DNA of 41,687 bases from Chloroflexota bacterium (GCA_011523735.1 WTGB01000114.1:1-41687); one strand, 5' to 3'; shown: positions 7,387 to 16,609, counted from the stretch's first letter. Notes: generated by a model from the sequence alone, not told the origin. Numbers and translations are program-made.

Positions 7387-8808
7387 CTAGCCGCCCATCG
7401 CCACCCGCAGCGAATCACAAGCGGGGCAGGCGCCGCCGGGCCGCACAATGGCATATCCCGCTTGGGGATCAGAGCCCCAATGCGTGGCGTCGACATTCCA
7501 TACGATATACAAGCGGACATAACCCGAGCCTCGCATACGATGCACCGCGCCCGCCAGCCAGGCCGCCTGCTCCGCCAAGGTATTGTCCGAAGCCCAGGCG
7601 AATCCGCCCGGCAGCGCGCCAATGCCTTCACCGGTCAGGTAGCCGAGCTCGGTGAAGCAGAGCGGTTTGCTCGGGAAGAAGCTCCGATACAAGGTCATCA
7701 TCCGCGGCAGGTACCAGGAATAATGACCGGAACTGCCAACCGGCGCTCCGCTGGTTGCATCGGGCGGGACGATACCGGCGTTGTAGTGGACGCCGACGCA
7801 ATCCATATAATTGGCTGCGCCAGCCGCCTGCATCTGCCGCAAGTAGCAGTCATCATCGCCGCCATTGGGAGTGCAACCCTGGAAGAAGCCCGTGGGCGCG
7901 GGCGCGCCGCTGATCACCAAAGTACCGGGGTTGGCGGATTTGATCGCGTTGTAGGCCGCGCTGAGCATCTGTACGTAATTCGCACCGCTGATCTGCCCCG
8001 CAGGCCACTCGCGGTCAATATTCATCTCATTCCAAACTTCGATGGCGTCCGCGCCGCCGCGCGCCAAATCAGCCAGGAAATTGGCGTAATTCTGATAGAA
8101 TCCGCCCGGATTAGACCCGATCTGATTCTTTTCGCCGATCACGCTCAGCAATACCTTGAACCCGTTGTTGCGGGCGCTGTCGATTAAGTGCTGGAAGTTG
8201 CTGGCGGGTTCGTTGCCATGCCACTTGACCTGGCGCTTCACCCAGGTCATTCCTGCGTTCTTCATGTGGCCTGGATGCGCGAAGCTCAGCGCCTGCCCGC
8301 CCAATTCAAAGCCGCCAGTATTGGCTGTGCTCGGCAGTGGCGCTGCGGTCTCTGGCGTAGTGGCTGTTTCTTCGGCGGGTGGCGGTGGCGCGCCGGGCAC
8401 TGTTAAGACTTGCCCAACATGCAGCACATCCGGATCCGCGATGCCATTCATCCGCGCCAATTCAATGTAAGTCGTGTTGAACTGCGCCGCGATAGTTGAC
8501 AGGTTGTCGCCGCGCTGAACCGTGTAGGTGGTCGTGCCCGTCGGCTGCTGCTCCTCTGGCGCCGGGGCGGGGGCTTGCGTCACGCCGCCAACGGGCGGGA
8601 TCGTGAGTTGGTTGCCCGCATGAATAATATAGGGCTCGCTCAAACCGTTCGCCTGTGCGATTTCTTCAACCGTGCGGTCATATCGTCGCGAGATGCTATA
8701 TAGTGTTTCGCCCCGTTGCACGACGTGTACTTGCTGAGCCATAACTGCGGCTGATCCCAGCGACAGCATAACCAGCATGGTTAATATCAAAATGGTTAGA
8801 CGGCGCAT
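7387..8808 (-). CDS. secreted LysM protein with a glycoside hydrolase-like TIM barrel
   Basis: The start at 8808 is chosen because AGGAG precedes it and the first 24 residues then form a clean signal peptide ending in VMAQ; an upstream in-frame ATG at 8844 would bury the signal. The 473-residue product has two LysM domains (about residues 25-72 and 95-140) for binding peptidoglycan or chitin-like glycans, a Pro/Thr/Ala linker, and a catalytic-type domain of about 300 residues. That domain carries VWNEMN (E261) and CFTELGY (E387), the acid/base and nucleophile positions of clan GH-A glycosidases such as family 39. The glycan substrate is unknown. A terminator follows the gene, and a TATACT box at 8845-8850 may be its -10. 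Confidence 0.85.
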   Translation of the reverse strand: MRRLTILILTMLVMLSLGSAAVMAQQVHVVQRGETLYSISRRYDRTVEEIAQANGLSEPYIIHAGNQLTIPPVGGVTQAPAPAPEEQQPTGTTTYTVQRGDNLSTIAAQFNTTYIELARMNGIADPDVLHVGQVLTVPGAPPPPAEETATTPETAAPLPSTANTGGFELGGQALSFAHPGHMKNAGMTWVKRQVKWHGNEPASNFQHLIDSARNNGFKVLLSVIGEKNQIGSNPGGFYQNYANFLADLARGGADAIEVWNEMNIDREWPAGQISGANYVQMLSAAYNAIKSANPGTLVISGAPAPTGFFQGCTPNGGDDDCYLRQMQAAGAANYMDCVGVHYNAGIVPPDATSGAPVGSSGHYSWYLPRMMTLYRSFFPSKPLCFTELGYLTGEGIGALPGGFAWASDNTLAEQAAWLAGAVHRMRGSGYVRLYIVWNVDATHWGSDPQAGYAIVRPGGACPACDSLRVAMGG

Positions 8809-8844
8809 ATCCGCTCCTTGCTTGACAAATGCACTCGAAGTCAA

Positions 8845-8850
8845 AGTATA
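8845..8850 (-). promoter_or_regulatory. possible -10 box of the LysM gene
   Basis: On the minus strand TATACT lies about 37 bases upstream of the chosen start codon. No good -35 is seen at 16-18 bases, so this is weak. Confidence 0.3.
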
Positions 8851-8969
8851 CGCAAGTCATTCTAGCATCGGTCGATAAATCGCGCTGAAGCTGCGTCAAG
8901 CATTATGTCGGCGTCCGCCGTTGGCAGGAAATATGAATGCTGGTAAAAAACCTTGGGGGCAGAATAGTT

Positions 8970-9860
8970 CTAATGACCGATTTCCATGCCCAAATCCACC
9001 AGCGGCAGTCGCGGATCTATGCCCGGCAACACATCCCGCACCCAACTGAAATCGGGATCATCGCTATAGGCGAAGTCGCGGGTCGAGCCGGCCAGGAAGT
9101 TTAAGGTGTAGGTCACTGTGCCCGGGGCGCTGACCATCGTATAGTAACCGGCGGGCATCAGAACAATATCGTGCTGGCGCGCCATCATCCGGGCGTCCCA
9201 GCGCTTGTCGACGGCATAGACGCGCTGATAGGCATATCCGGTCGGTCGGTCGAACTTGTAGAAGCTGAAGCGGTTCAGTTGCGCCTCCAGCACCTTGCCG
9301 CGCTCATCAGTCTTGTGTGTATCATGCTTGTGCGGCGGGTAGCTCGACCAATTGCCGCCGGGCGTGTACAGCTCATACACCAGCAAGCGATCCGCCGGGA
9401 AGGCGCCGCCGATGATTCGGCACATCTGCCTTGAGCAATTGCCGCCGCCCAGCAATTGCACTTCGATGTCCCGCGGCTTAATCAGTTGGGCTTGCGCCTC
9501 TCGCTCGGATGGCGCCCAGCAGGAAGCGAACTCGAAGTTCTCGCTCAGCGATTCGATGGCGAATTCTGTGTGCGGCGGCAGGTAGACCGCGTATGGCAAG
9601 CCGCTGAAGACACTGTCGCGCCGGCCCAGCTCCTCGAAGTCGCCCTTGTTGCTGCGGATATTGCAGCGTCCGCTTAATACCACCGCCACGTATTCAAAAG
9701 CATCGATGGCGACCTCGAAAGTCCGGCCTTCGCCCAGGCGCACGGCGGCGAAATTCATCGTATCCCAACCGGCGCGTTTGGCGTCCAGCGCAGCGAATGC
9801 GCCCGCTCGACCGCTGTCCTCAGCCGGAAAGTGCAGGCTGTCGGCAGTGTATGTCGCCAT
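8970..9860 (-). CDS. iolB: 5-deoxy-glucuronate isomerase
   Basis: A 296-residue bicupin enzyme of myo-inositol catabolism that converts 5-deoxy-glucuronate to 2-deoxy-5-keto-gluconate. Recognised by the C-terminal cupin motif YPPHKHD (metal-binding His pair), followed by YKFDRPTGYAYQRVY, QHDIVLMPAGYYT and the ending FSWVRDVLP, all characteristic of IolB. The length is close to the family norm. GGGAG lies seven bases before the ATG. The gene begins 17 bp after the ABC ATPase gene and is the last of a three-gene leftward run, yet no other inositol gene is adjacent; the Gfo/Idh/MocA gene near 30 kb could be a dehydrogenase for such polyols, but that is only a guess. Confidence 0.92.
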   Translation of the reverse strand: MATYTADSLHFPAEDSGRAGAFAALDAKRAGWDTMNFAAVRLGEGRTFEVAIDAFEYVAVVLSGRCNIRSNKGDFEELGRRDSVFSGLPYAVYLPPHTEFAIESLSENFEFASCWAPSEREAQAQLIKPRDIEVQLLGGGNCSRQMCRIIGGAFPADRLLVYELYTPGGNWSSYPPHKHDTHKTDERGKVLEAQLNRFSFYKFDRPTGYAYQRVYAVDKRWDARMMARQHDIVLMPAGYYTMVSAPGTVTYTLNFLAGSTRDFAYSDDPDFSWVRDVLPGIDPRLPLVDLGMEIGH

Positions 9861-9877
9861 ATTCGCTCTCCCTCGGT

Positions 9878-10834
9878 TTAAGTCACCAAACCACGGGTGA
9901 CGCGCATGAACATGTGCTCCAGATCTTTCTCTTCTTCGTTGAAGCCCAGCAGCAGAACATCGCCTTCAAAGAGCTGCCGACTCAAAGCGCCCAATTCTTC
10001 ATCGTTGCCAGCGAAATCGACCCGCACCCGCGCCCGGCCGTTCTTAGGTGTGATGATCTCGGCGGCGGCGACCTGCCCAACACCGCTCACCAGGCTCATC
10101 ACAATCTCAGCGACATCATGATTCATCACCGTAACGATGATTTCCCGATGCGCCATCAACTCCAATTTCAAGTCATCAATGCTGCCCTGCATGATCAACT
10201 CGCCCGCTTCCACAATGCCGATATGCGAGCAGACATCTTCGACATCAGCCAGGATATGCGACGAAAAGAATATCGTCTTGCCCATATTCGCCAGTTCGCC
10301 CAGCAGCTCGCGGATTTCCACCCGCGCCCGCGGATCCAAGCCCGAGGCCGGCTCGTCCAGGATCAGCACCTGCGGATCGTGCGCCAGCGTGCGCGCCAGC
10401 GACAGGCGCTGCTTCATGCCCCGGCTGAGCTTGTCCACCATCTCCTCGCGCCGATGCTGCAAGTCAACCAGCTCAAGCAAGTCCGCCACCAACACCTTGC
10501 GCTGATTTTCCGGGATATCGTAACAAGCGGCGAAAAAATCCAGATATTCCCAGACGCGCAAGTCCTCATACACGCCGAACTCGTCGGGCATATAGCCGAT
10601 GGCTCTTCGCACCGCCCGCCGATCTTCCAACACCGAATGACCGGCAACCCAAGCCTGCCCGCTCGAAGGCCGGGTCAAAGTCGTCAATATGCGCATCGTT
10701 GTCGTTTTGCCAGCGCCGTTGGGACCGACGAAACCGTAGATCGAACCAGCCGGCACTTCCAGCGAGATGCCGCGCAGCGCCTCGAAATTGCCGAAGGACT
10801 TGTGCAAGTCATAGGTCTTGATTATCCAGTCCAT
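9878..10834 (-). CDS. ABC transporter ATP-binding protein
   Basis: A 318-residue single-domain ABC ATPase. Walker A is GPNGAGKTTT (from G37), the signature is LSRGMKQRL, and the Walker B region is VLILDEPASGLDP; after about residue 230 there is an accessory domain as in export-type ATPases (DrrA, CcmA and GldA relatives). Such subunits normally work with a separate ABC-2 permease, but none is encoded next to it. The gene lies between the large membrane protein (20 bp upstream) and iolB (17 bp downstream), so the three are probably co-transcribed. GGAAGAGG precedes the ATG. The transported substrate is unknown. Confidence 0.92.
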   Translation of the reverse strand: MDWIIKTYDLHKSFGNFEALRGISLEVPAGSIYGFVGPNGAGKTTTMRILTTLTRPSSGQAWVAGHSVLEDRRAVRRAIGYMPDEFGVYEDLRVWEYLDFFAACYDIPENQRKVLVADLLELVDLQHRREEMVDKLSRGMKQRLSLARTLAHDPQVLILDEPASGLDPRARVEIRELLGELANMGKTIFFSSHILADVEDVCSHIGIVEAGELIMQGSIDDLKLELMAHREIIVTVMNHDVAEIVMSLVSGVGQVAAAEIITPKNGRARVRVDFAGNDEELGALSRQLFEGDVLLLGFNEEEKDLEHMFMRVTRGLVT

Positions 10835-10854
10835 CGCCTCTTCCCACTCGAACG

Positions 10855-13371
10855 CTAGGAAAAACGCCCGGTCTGCTCGATTCTTATCTTACGAACGCGC
10901 AAGGTGCCCATGCCATCGCCATACTCCAGGCGGATTCTGACGGCATTGCCCGGTCCCAGGAAACGTTGCGGACTGCTTAAGTCCAGTTCGCTGCCATCGC
11001 GGTAAGTGAAGATTTCGTACTCTTCCCGCGTCCAGTCATAGAGTTCGATCGCCAGCGCCTGCGCATAACCGCCGCCGCGATCGACATCGACCAGCAGTCG
11101 CTCCACGACATCCAGCGCCAAACCGGGTAGCGGATGAAACAGGAACTCCACGCTCTGCCCTTCGAACAGGCTGAAGTTTTCCGTGCCATTGCCCGTGACG
11201 CCTTGCCTGTCCAGCGTCAACCAACTGAAATGCTCCGAGGTCAGCGTGGCGCGTTCCCGCGGCCGCTGGATTTCCACATCGAGCTCGATAATGTACAAGC
11301 TGGTATCAATGGAAGACCAGCCGGCGCCGCTAATCGTCAAGTCCCGCCGCCATTCATCACTCCAGCCGAGCAGGAACAAACGGCTGCCCCGCGCGGCCGA
11401 CTGAAACTGGTCCAACATGAAACTGGCGAGGAATGCCTGCTCCCGCGCCGCTTGCCGGTCGGCTGTCGATTCCGCGTTCAAGAAAGTCCGGCTCCGCATG
11501 AAGCGCTGTCCTTGCAGATTCTTGATCGACATATTGTGGTTGCTGCCGGAAAACGGCGACAAACTCGTCCCCAGCGCCGAGACATGCAATTCAAGTGGAT
11601 TGGGCTGCGCTGGTCTGTCAGCAATTTCCGCTTTCAACTCTTCGCGTCCCAGCATGACGATGTCGCCCGGCGCCAGGTCGCCTTCCAGCCGGTGAACCAA
11701 GCCCTCGCCGATCACGACCGCATCCCTCAGCGTGACATCGCTTTGGTTGCTGATCAAGCCCTGATAGGCGCTGACCATGCGGCCGCTATCCAATATCTCG
11801 TAATCCAGCGTGAAGCTCCCTTCGATTGCCGGCTTGGCGATCCGCCCGGATACGCTGAAATTGGCGAAGATGCCGCCGTCAACGGTGAAATCGCGCGCGC
11901 CGAAGCCCCCGCCTTGTGAAATCTCGGTGGCAGTTTGAATCGTATTGCTGGCGAATATGCTGCTCGGCGTCGTCGCCCCGGCCACCGCCAGGAAATGCCC
12001 CTCCGGCGCCGTCAGCGAATACGTGGCCCGCCGCGGCGACAGCAAGCCGACAAATTGATTCACCCGCGCCTCGTCGCTGTCCGTGTAGGATTCCAACAAA
12101 GTCAGCCGACTAAGCATAATCTCCGTGCCGCGCAAGTTGAAACCAACCGTCCAGGCAATCACGGCGAAGCAGCCGATAACCAGCGGAATGGTGAACCAGC
12201 CCCAGCCATTGCGCCTCAAACGCGACAAAATCAAATAATTGAGTGGACCAATGAGCGCGATATAAGCGGCGAGGAAAAGGCAGAGCGTTTGCATCGGCGG
12301 CAAGAGATCCAGTCCCGGCAAATTCGCCACCGCTTCCGCGCCCCACTCCGGCCGCGTGAAGCCTTCGCGCCAGGCGGGATGTGGTCCCCGCGTCGCCAGC
12401 AGCTTCAGCCACAATTCGCTCAACTCATCCCAACTCAACAGCGGCTCGAGCGTCGGGTCGGCAGCCAAATAATCGACCAGCCCCGCGCCAAGCCCGCGCC
12501 GTATCAGCAAGGGGACGCCATCCTGCTCGACCAGGACCCTGGCCTCTTCAAGGACCTCGCCCAGCGCGATGACCCCCCGCCCGCTTAAGCTGGCCTGTCT
12601 ATCACCGGCAAATCGCGCCAGGCTGCTTAGATCATCGACGGTCCGGCTGCCCTCGGGCTGCAATGGGAGAAGCTCATTCAAACCGGCAGCGCTGATGACC
12701 GCTGAAGGACCGCCGCCGACGATCAAGTGCCCTCCGCCTTCCACCCAATGCCGGATCGCCCTGCGTTGCCCGCTCGACAAGCCTTCGCTGTCGATATTGA
12801 TCAGCATCATCATATCCAGCGATTCCAGTGATTTGCCGTATTCCGGGATGTCATGGATCCCCCAAATCGCCTGCTGAGCCTCAAAACCGCCGATGTGCGC
12901 GCCCGTCAGATTGGGCGGCGCGGTATTGGGACCGATGACAACCGCGTACAGTTGATCCTGGAGAATGAGGTCGATCAAACCGGCATCTTGAACGGCGCGC
13001 ACCGCCCCGGCATTGTCGATAAATTCAACGCGAATCTTATCGGGAAAAGACCGTGCCCGGATATTCAACAGCGCGGATTTCTCGGCGCCGCTGGGCAAAT
13101 CAACCGGACTGCTGAAGGCGTTGCCGACCACCGTTCCTGATGTCTCCGGGCGGATGACTGCCCGCCCCGTCACCGACTCGCCGTTGTTCTTGAGTCTGAT
13201 GAACACCGGCGTCCAATCGCCGGGCCGGAAATAAGAATTGAAGCCGACTTCGACCGACATTTCGATGACATCGCGGAAATTGTCCTGCGCCGCCGCGGGC
13301 GACCAGGCGAAGACAAGGATGATTATCCATATGCCGATGAGCGAAAGGCTCGTCACTCTATGCCGGAACAT
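10855..13371 (-). CDS. large membrane protein with a glutamine amidotransferase-like extracellular domain
   Basis: An 838-residue protein with a signal peptide (about residues 1-29), a beta-rich region, and a segment (LDMMMLINIDSEGL to HLIVGGG, roughly residues 170-215) that looks like the non-catalytic class I glutamine amidotransferase fold seen in DUF4350-type proteins. Two adjacent membrane segments follow at about 361-381 and 391-411 (containing LIGPLNYLIL), then another long region probably outside the membrane. The start at 13371 is favoured over in-frame ATGs at 13407 and 13449 because AGGA precedes it and a TACAAT box covers the 13407 ATG. It lies 20 bp upstream of the ABC ATPase, so it is probably its partner, as auxiliary subunits are in gliding-type ABC systems. 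Function unknown. Confidence 0.75.
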   Translation of the reverse strand: MFRHRVTSLSLIGIWIIILVFAWSPAAAQDNFRDVIEMSVEVGFNSYFRPGDWTPVFIRLKNNGESVTGRAVIRPETSGTVVGNAFSSPVDLPSGAEKSALLNIRARSFPDKIRVEFIDNAGAVRAVQDAGLIDLILQDQLYAVVIGPNTAPPNLTGAHIGGFEAQQAIWGIHDIPEYGKSLESLDMMMLINIDSEGLSSGQRRAIRHWVEGGGHLIVGGGPSAVISAAGLNELLPLQPEGSRTVDDLSSLARFAGDRQASLSGRGVIALGEVLEEARVLVEQDGVPLLIRRGLGAGLVDYLAADPTLEPLLSWDELSELWLKLLATRGPHPAWREGFTRPEWGAEAVANLPGLDLLPPMQTLCLFLAAYIALIGPLNYLILSRLRRNGWGWFTIPLVIGCFAVIAWTVGFNLRGTEIMLSRLTLLESYTDSDEARVNQFVGLLSPRRATYSLTAPEGHFLAVAGATTPSSIFASNTIQTATEISQGGGFGARDFTVDGGIFANFSVSGRIAKPAIEGSFTLDYEILDSGRMVSAYQGLISNQSDVTLRDAVVIGEGLVHRLEGDLAPGDIVMLGREELKAEIADRPAQPNPLELHVSALGTSLSPFSGSNHNMSIKNLQGQRFMRSRTFLNAESTADRQAAREQAFLASFMLDQFQSAARGSRLFLLGWSDEWRRDLTISGAGWSSIDTSLYIIELDVEIQRPRERATLTSEHFSWLTLDRQGVTGNGTENFSLFEGQSVEFLFHPLPGLALDVVERLLVDVDRGGGYAQALAIELYDWTREEYEIFTYRDGSELDLSSPQRFLGPGNAVRIRLEYGDGMGTLRVRKIRIEQTGRFS

Positions 13372-13405
13372 ATCCAGTCCTGTGCAGAAACCTAAAATCC
13401 TGCTC

Positions 13406-13433
13406 ATTGTATCACGCCGCCGCCCCTTGTCGT
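13406..13433 (-). promoter_or_regulatory. candidate promoter of the membrane protein-ABC-iolB operon
   Basis: On the minus strand ACGACA (13433-13428), 16 bases, then TACAAT (13411-13406). Predicted transcription would begin near 13399, about 28 bases before the chosen start codon at 13371. Confidence 0.4.
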
Positions 13434-13583
13434 GAGTGCGATTGCCCAATAGCTGGCACGATGAAGCTCAATTCATCCTCGCTTGATTTCGCGCTGTTGC
13501 AAGTCAACTGTATTTATGAGTAGCCGCGCCCTTCGCGTTTCATTCTCAGTAAATGCAAGTAAGTCATGCGAAAAAGCGAGCCT

Positions 13584-13658
13584 TGTAGGGGCGACCCTTG
13601 GGCCGCCTGCTGCCGCTCAAGTTTGTGGTTTCGGGCGACATGGTATGTCGCCCCTACA
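13584..13658. repeat. 75-bp inverted-repeat element, copy 3
   Basis: Perfect 12-base terminal inverted repeats TGTAGGGGCGAC (13584-13595) and GTCGCCCCTACA (13647-13658). Inside, GGGCGACATGGTATGTCGCCC forms a second smaller palindrome at the right end. No gene is contained. The remainder of the 13.45-14.08 kb gap shows no convincing coding sequence. Confidence 0.75.
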
Positions 13659-13758
13659 GACCGTTGCTTTAGCGAAATTTGCACGACTTAGTTGCGCTTA
13701 CTCCTGCGCCTCCTTTTTAATGAACTTACTAAATTCCATCTGCAATCATGTCGAAATT

Positions 13759-13834
13759 TGTAGGGGCGACTTATCAAGCCGCCCAATTACTTATCCTTTC
13801 GCTACGACGGGCGATCAGGTTGGTCGCCCTTACA
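13759..13834. repeat. 76-bp inverted-repeat element, copy 4
   Basis: TGTAGGGGCGAC (13759-13770) faces GTCGCCCTTACA (13823-13834), matching at 11 of 12 positions. It has almost the same length and outer sequence as the element 100 bp to the left, but a different core. Confidence 0.75.
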
Positions 13835-14012
13835 ATTCTCACAATTAAGAGTTCATTATTCTGTATGAGCCAAGTGCTGACTTACGAGCGGCTGTGGTAA
13901 ATCCCCCCAGTGCAGAACTCGGTACGCGTCCCAAGTCTTTGTAATTCGCTACCATCCCCACCCGCTGCTCTTGGGAACTCCATGCCGATGCGCTATAGTA
14001 GGCGCGTCAATT

Positions 14013-14038
14013 TGTAGGGGCGACCTATCAGGTCGCCC
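14013..14038. repeat. GGGCGAC-type palindromic repeat, copy 5 (short)
   Basis: TGTAGGGGCGACC followed after four bases by GGTCGCCC. The right arm lacks the CCTACA end found in the longer copies. It sits 45 bp upstream of the aldo/keto reductase start. Confidence 0.65.
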
Positions 14039-14082
14039 GAAAATGTACACCATCCAGCTAGAGCGAACACGAGGAGAAACAC

Positions 14083-15066
14083 ATGGCCTACTTGGCGGCG
14101 GAAGACCGCTATGACACAATGAAATACCGGCGGAGCGGACGCAGTGGTCTGCTGCTGCCGGCAATATCACTCGGCATCTGGTGGAACTTCGGCGGCGTCG
14201 ATACCATCGAAAATTCGCGGCAGATGCTGCGTACCGCCTTTGATCTCGGCGTCAACCATATTGATATCGCCAATAATTACGGTCCCCCGCCCGGTTCAGC
14301 CGAAGAAACCTTCGGACAGATATTGCGCCAGGACCTCGCGCCTTATCGCGACGAGCTAATTATTTCCAGCAAAGCCGGCTATCTCATGTGGCCCGGCCCC
14401 TATGGCGAATGGGGCTCCCGCAAGTACCTCATCGCCAGCTGTGACCAGAGCCTGCAACGCACCGGTCTCGATTACTTCGATATCTTCTACAGCCATCGTT
14501 TCGATCCCGATACTCCGCTGGAAGAGACCATGAGCGCCCTCGACCATATCGTCCGCAGCGGCCGCGCCCTCTACATCGGCATCTCCAGCTACCGGTCCCA
14601 GCAAACGCGCGAGGCGGCCCGCATCCTCAAGGAACTTGGCACGCCCTGTTTGATCCACCAGCCCCGCTACAATATGTTCGACCGCTGGATCGAAGATGGC
14701 TTACTCGATGTGCTGGGCGATGAGGGCATCGGCTGCATCGGCTTCTCACCGCTCGATCAGGGTATCTTGACGAATAAATACATCGGCGCGGTTCCGGGCG
14801 ATTCCCGCGCCGCCAAGCACGATTGGGGCGACCGCCTGGCGCGGCAGAAAATCGACAAAGTCACCCAACTCAATGCCATCGCGACCGAACGCGGACAGAA
14901 TATGGCGCAGCTCGCGCTCGCCTGGACCCTGCGCCACCCGGAGATGACCTCAGCGCTCATTGGCGCCAGCAAACCGGAGCAGATCATTGACGCGGTCGGC
15001 GCTCTAGACAATCTCGATTTCAGCGAAGACGAACTGGCGAGAATCGAAGCGATCCTGGCGGACTGA
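14083..15066 (+). CDS. aldo/keto reductase, L-glyceraldehyde 3-phosphate reductase-like
   Basis: A 327-residue (beta/alpha)8 NADPH-dependent oxidoreductase. The catalytic tetrad is visible: Asp and Tyr in HIDIANNYG, Lys in ISSKAGY, and His in FYSHRFDP; the C-terminal cofactor region GASKPEQI is intact. The combination AETFGQIL, the GPYGEWGSRKYL insertion and YSHRFDPDTPLEET is that of the YghZ/Gpr group, which detoxifies L-glyceraldehyde 3-phosphate or reduces related aldehydes; activity on a sugar is equally possible. GAGGAG lies seven bases upstream of the ATG. The first 12 or so residues precede the usual family start (MKYRRSG), so a later ATG at 14119 is possible. It lies upstream of the FGGY kinase on the same strand. 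Confidence 0.87.
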   Translation: MAYLAAEDRYDTMKYRRSGRSGLLLPAISLGIWWNFGGVDTIENSRQMLRTAFDLGVNHIDIANNYGPPPGSAEETFGQILRQDLAPYRDELIISSKAGYLMWPGPYGEWGSRKYLIASCDQSLQRTGLDYFDIFYSHRFDPDTPLEETMSALDHIVRSGRALYIGISSYRSQQTREAARILKELGTPCLIHQPRYNMFDRWIEDGLLDVLGDEGIGCIGFSPLDQGILTNKYIGAVPGDSRAAKHDWGDRLARQKIDKVTQLNAIATERGQNMAQLALAWTLRHPEMTSALIGASKPEQIIDAVGALDNLDFSEDELARIEAILAD

Positions 15067-15115
15067 GACTTTACCTCGATAGCCGGCTCCCCTGCGCGCC
15101 ATGTACGTTAAATTC

Positions 15116-15141
15116 TGTAGGGACGACTCGCTGAGTCGTCC
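15116..15141. repeat. GGACGAC-type palindromic repeat, copy 6
   Basis: TGTAGGGACGACTC, a three-base loop, then GAGTCGTCC: nine-base perfect arms (15121-15129 and 15133-15141). It is a variant of the TGTAGGGGCGAC family with GGACGAC arms. It lies between the reductase and the sugar kinase and ends 19 bp before the kinase start. Confidence 0.65.
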
Positions 15142-15160
15142 ATAAACAATCGAGTCTGCG

Positions 15161-16609
15161 ATGTCTCTGCTCCTTATCGACCTGGGCAGCTCATCCGTCC
15201 GCGCTCTGCTCTTTGACGATTCGGCGCAGCTGATTGACGGCTCCATCCACAGCCGCCGCTGCGATTTCGATACCGATAGCGCGGGCCGAGCAACCGCCGA
15301 TGCCATCGTCTTGAAAGCTTTGGTGGAAAGCTGCATCGACGAGGTCTTGGGGCATCCAGCCGCAGCGGCGATCCGCGCCGTGGGCTTGGCGACCTTCGCC
15401 GGCAACTGGCTGGGTTTGGACGCCGCCGGCGCCGCTTGCACACCCGTCGTGACCTATGCCGACACCATGGGCCGCTCCGAGATTCCAACCTTGCTAGAGA
15501 AGCTCGATGGCGATGCCGACGCCTATCATCAAGCCACCGGCTGCATGCTACATCCCGCCTACCTGCCGGCACAATACACCCATCGGCGCCGCAGCCGCCC
15601 CGCATCGGAAAAGAAAATCCACCGCCTCAGCGACATCGGCGGCTATCTGTATCGGCAATGGTTCGCTCGCGAGATGCCGATGAGCCTGTCCCTTGCGAGC
15701 TGGTCCGGCTTGCTGGATACGAAGCGGCGTGACTGGCATTGGGACTACGCCCGACTGTTGCTCGGCGACGGTTTCTTGGATAAGCTGCCGCCCCTCGCCG
15801 AGTACGATCAGGTTCAAACGGGCTTGGGAGGAGACTACGCCGCCCGCTGGTCCCAATTGCGTGATGTGCCTTTCTTCCTGGCGCTGGGCGATGGCGCGGC
15901 CGCCAATATCGGCTCCGGCGCCCTCGATTCCCGCCACATCGCGCTGACGGTCGGCACCACCTCAGCCCTGCGCGTCATCAAGACGATTGAGCCTGTCCCG
16001 CTGGGCCTATGGCGCTACCTGGTCTGTGCCGATATGCCGCTGGTCGGGGGCGCCACCAGCGAAGGCGGCAACATCTATCAATGGGTGGTGGAAGACCTGC
16101 TGCGCGAAACCGACCGGCTCAATGCGGAATTGGAAAAACGTCAAGCTGACTGTCACGGGCTGACCGTGCTTCCACTGCTGGCTGGCGAGCGCAGTCCGGG
16201 CTGGCAGCCGAATGCCGCCGGCACCATCCACGGAATTCGCCGCAACACTAGCCGCCTCGATATCTTGCAGGCTCACCTCGAAGCGGTGGCGCTGCGCCTG
16301 TCGCTGATTTTCGATCTGCTCAAGACCCAAGAGGCCACGGTCATGGCGGGTGGCGGCGCTCTGCAGTCATCGGCAGTCTGGGCGCAGATGATCGCGGACG
16401 CCTTCGATTCGCCGCTGCAACTGCTGGCTGAAGCGGAGATCACCGCCCGCGGCCTGGCGCTAATGCTGCGGCGCAGCCTGGACGGAGAAGCGCTCGCACA
16501 GCGACCACCGCAGGTCAGCCGCGTCATTCAACCCGACCCGGCCGGGGTCGCCTCCCTGCGAGCCGCACGCGAACGGCAAATCGACCTCTATCAGCGCCTC
16601 TACTCTTAA
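15161..16609 (+). CDS. FGGY family carbohydrate kinase (gluconokinase-like)
   Basis: A 482-residue sugar kinase of the FGGY superfamily. The N-terminal phosphate loop is LIDLGSSSVRALLFD; the second domain has GDGAAANIGSGA, LTVGTTSALR, GGATSEGGNIYQW and the C-terminal MAGGGALQSSAVWAQMIADAF with the adenosine-binding glycines. The DGAAANIGSG-LTVGT pairing is closest to gluconokinases, but xylulo-, glycero- and other kinases share the frame, so the sugar is uncertain. The ribosome binding site is weak. It probably follows the aldo/keto reductase in one transcript, with a palindrome between them. Its TAA stop lies inside a TTAA shared with the stop of the convergent dehydratase. Confidence 0.85.
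   Translation: MSLLLIDLGSSSVRALLFDDSAQLIDGSIHSRRCDFDTDSAGRATADAIVLKALVESCIDEVLGHPAAAAIRAVGLATFAGNWLGLDAAGAACTPVVTYADTMGRSEIPTLLEKLDGDADAYHQATGCMLHPAYLPAQYTHRRRSRPASEKKIHRLSDIGGYLYRQWFAREMPMSLSLASWSGLLDTKRRDWHWDYARLLLGDGFLDKLPPLAEYDQVQTGLGGDYAARWSQLRDVPFFLALGDGAAANIGSGALDSRHIALTVGTTSALRVIKTIEPVPLGLWRYLVCADMPLVGGATSEGGNIYQWVVEDLLRETDRLNAELEKRQADCHGLTVLPLLAGERSPGWQPNAAGTIHGIRRNTSRLDILQAHLEAVALRLSLIFDLLKTQEATVMAGGGALQSSAVWAQMIADAFDSPLQLLAEAEITARGLALMLRRSLDGEALAQRPPQVSRVIQPDPAGVASLRAARERQIDLYQRLYS

Noticed and set aside
9797..10858. 353-codon open frame on the plus strand
   Set aside because: Antisense to the ABC ATPase and the start of iolB; rich in Gln, His and Arg with no motif, so a shadow of the real genes.
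13483..13848. 121-codon frame in the intergenic region
   Set aside because: Runs through two inverted-repeat elements and lacks a ribosome binding site or any family resemblance.
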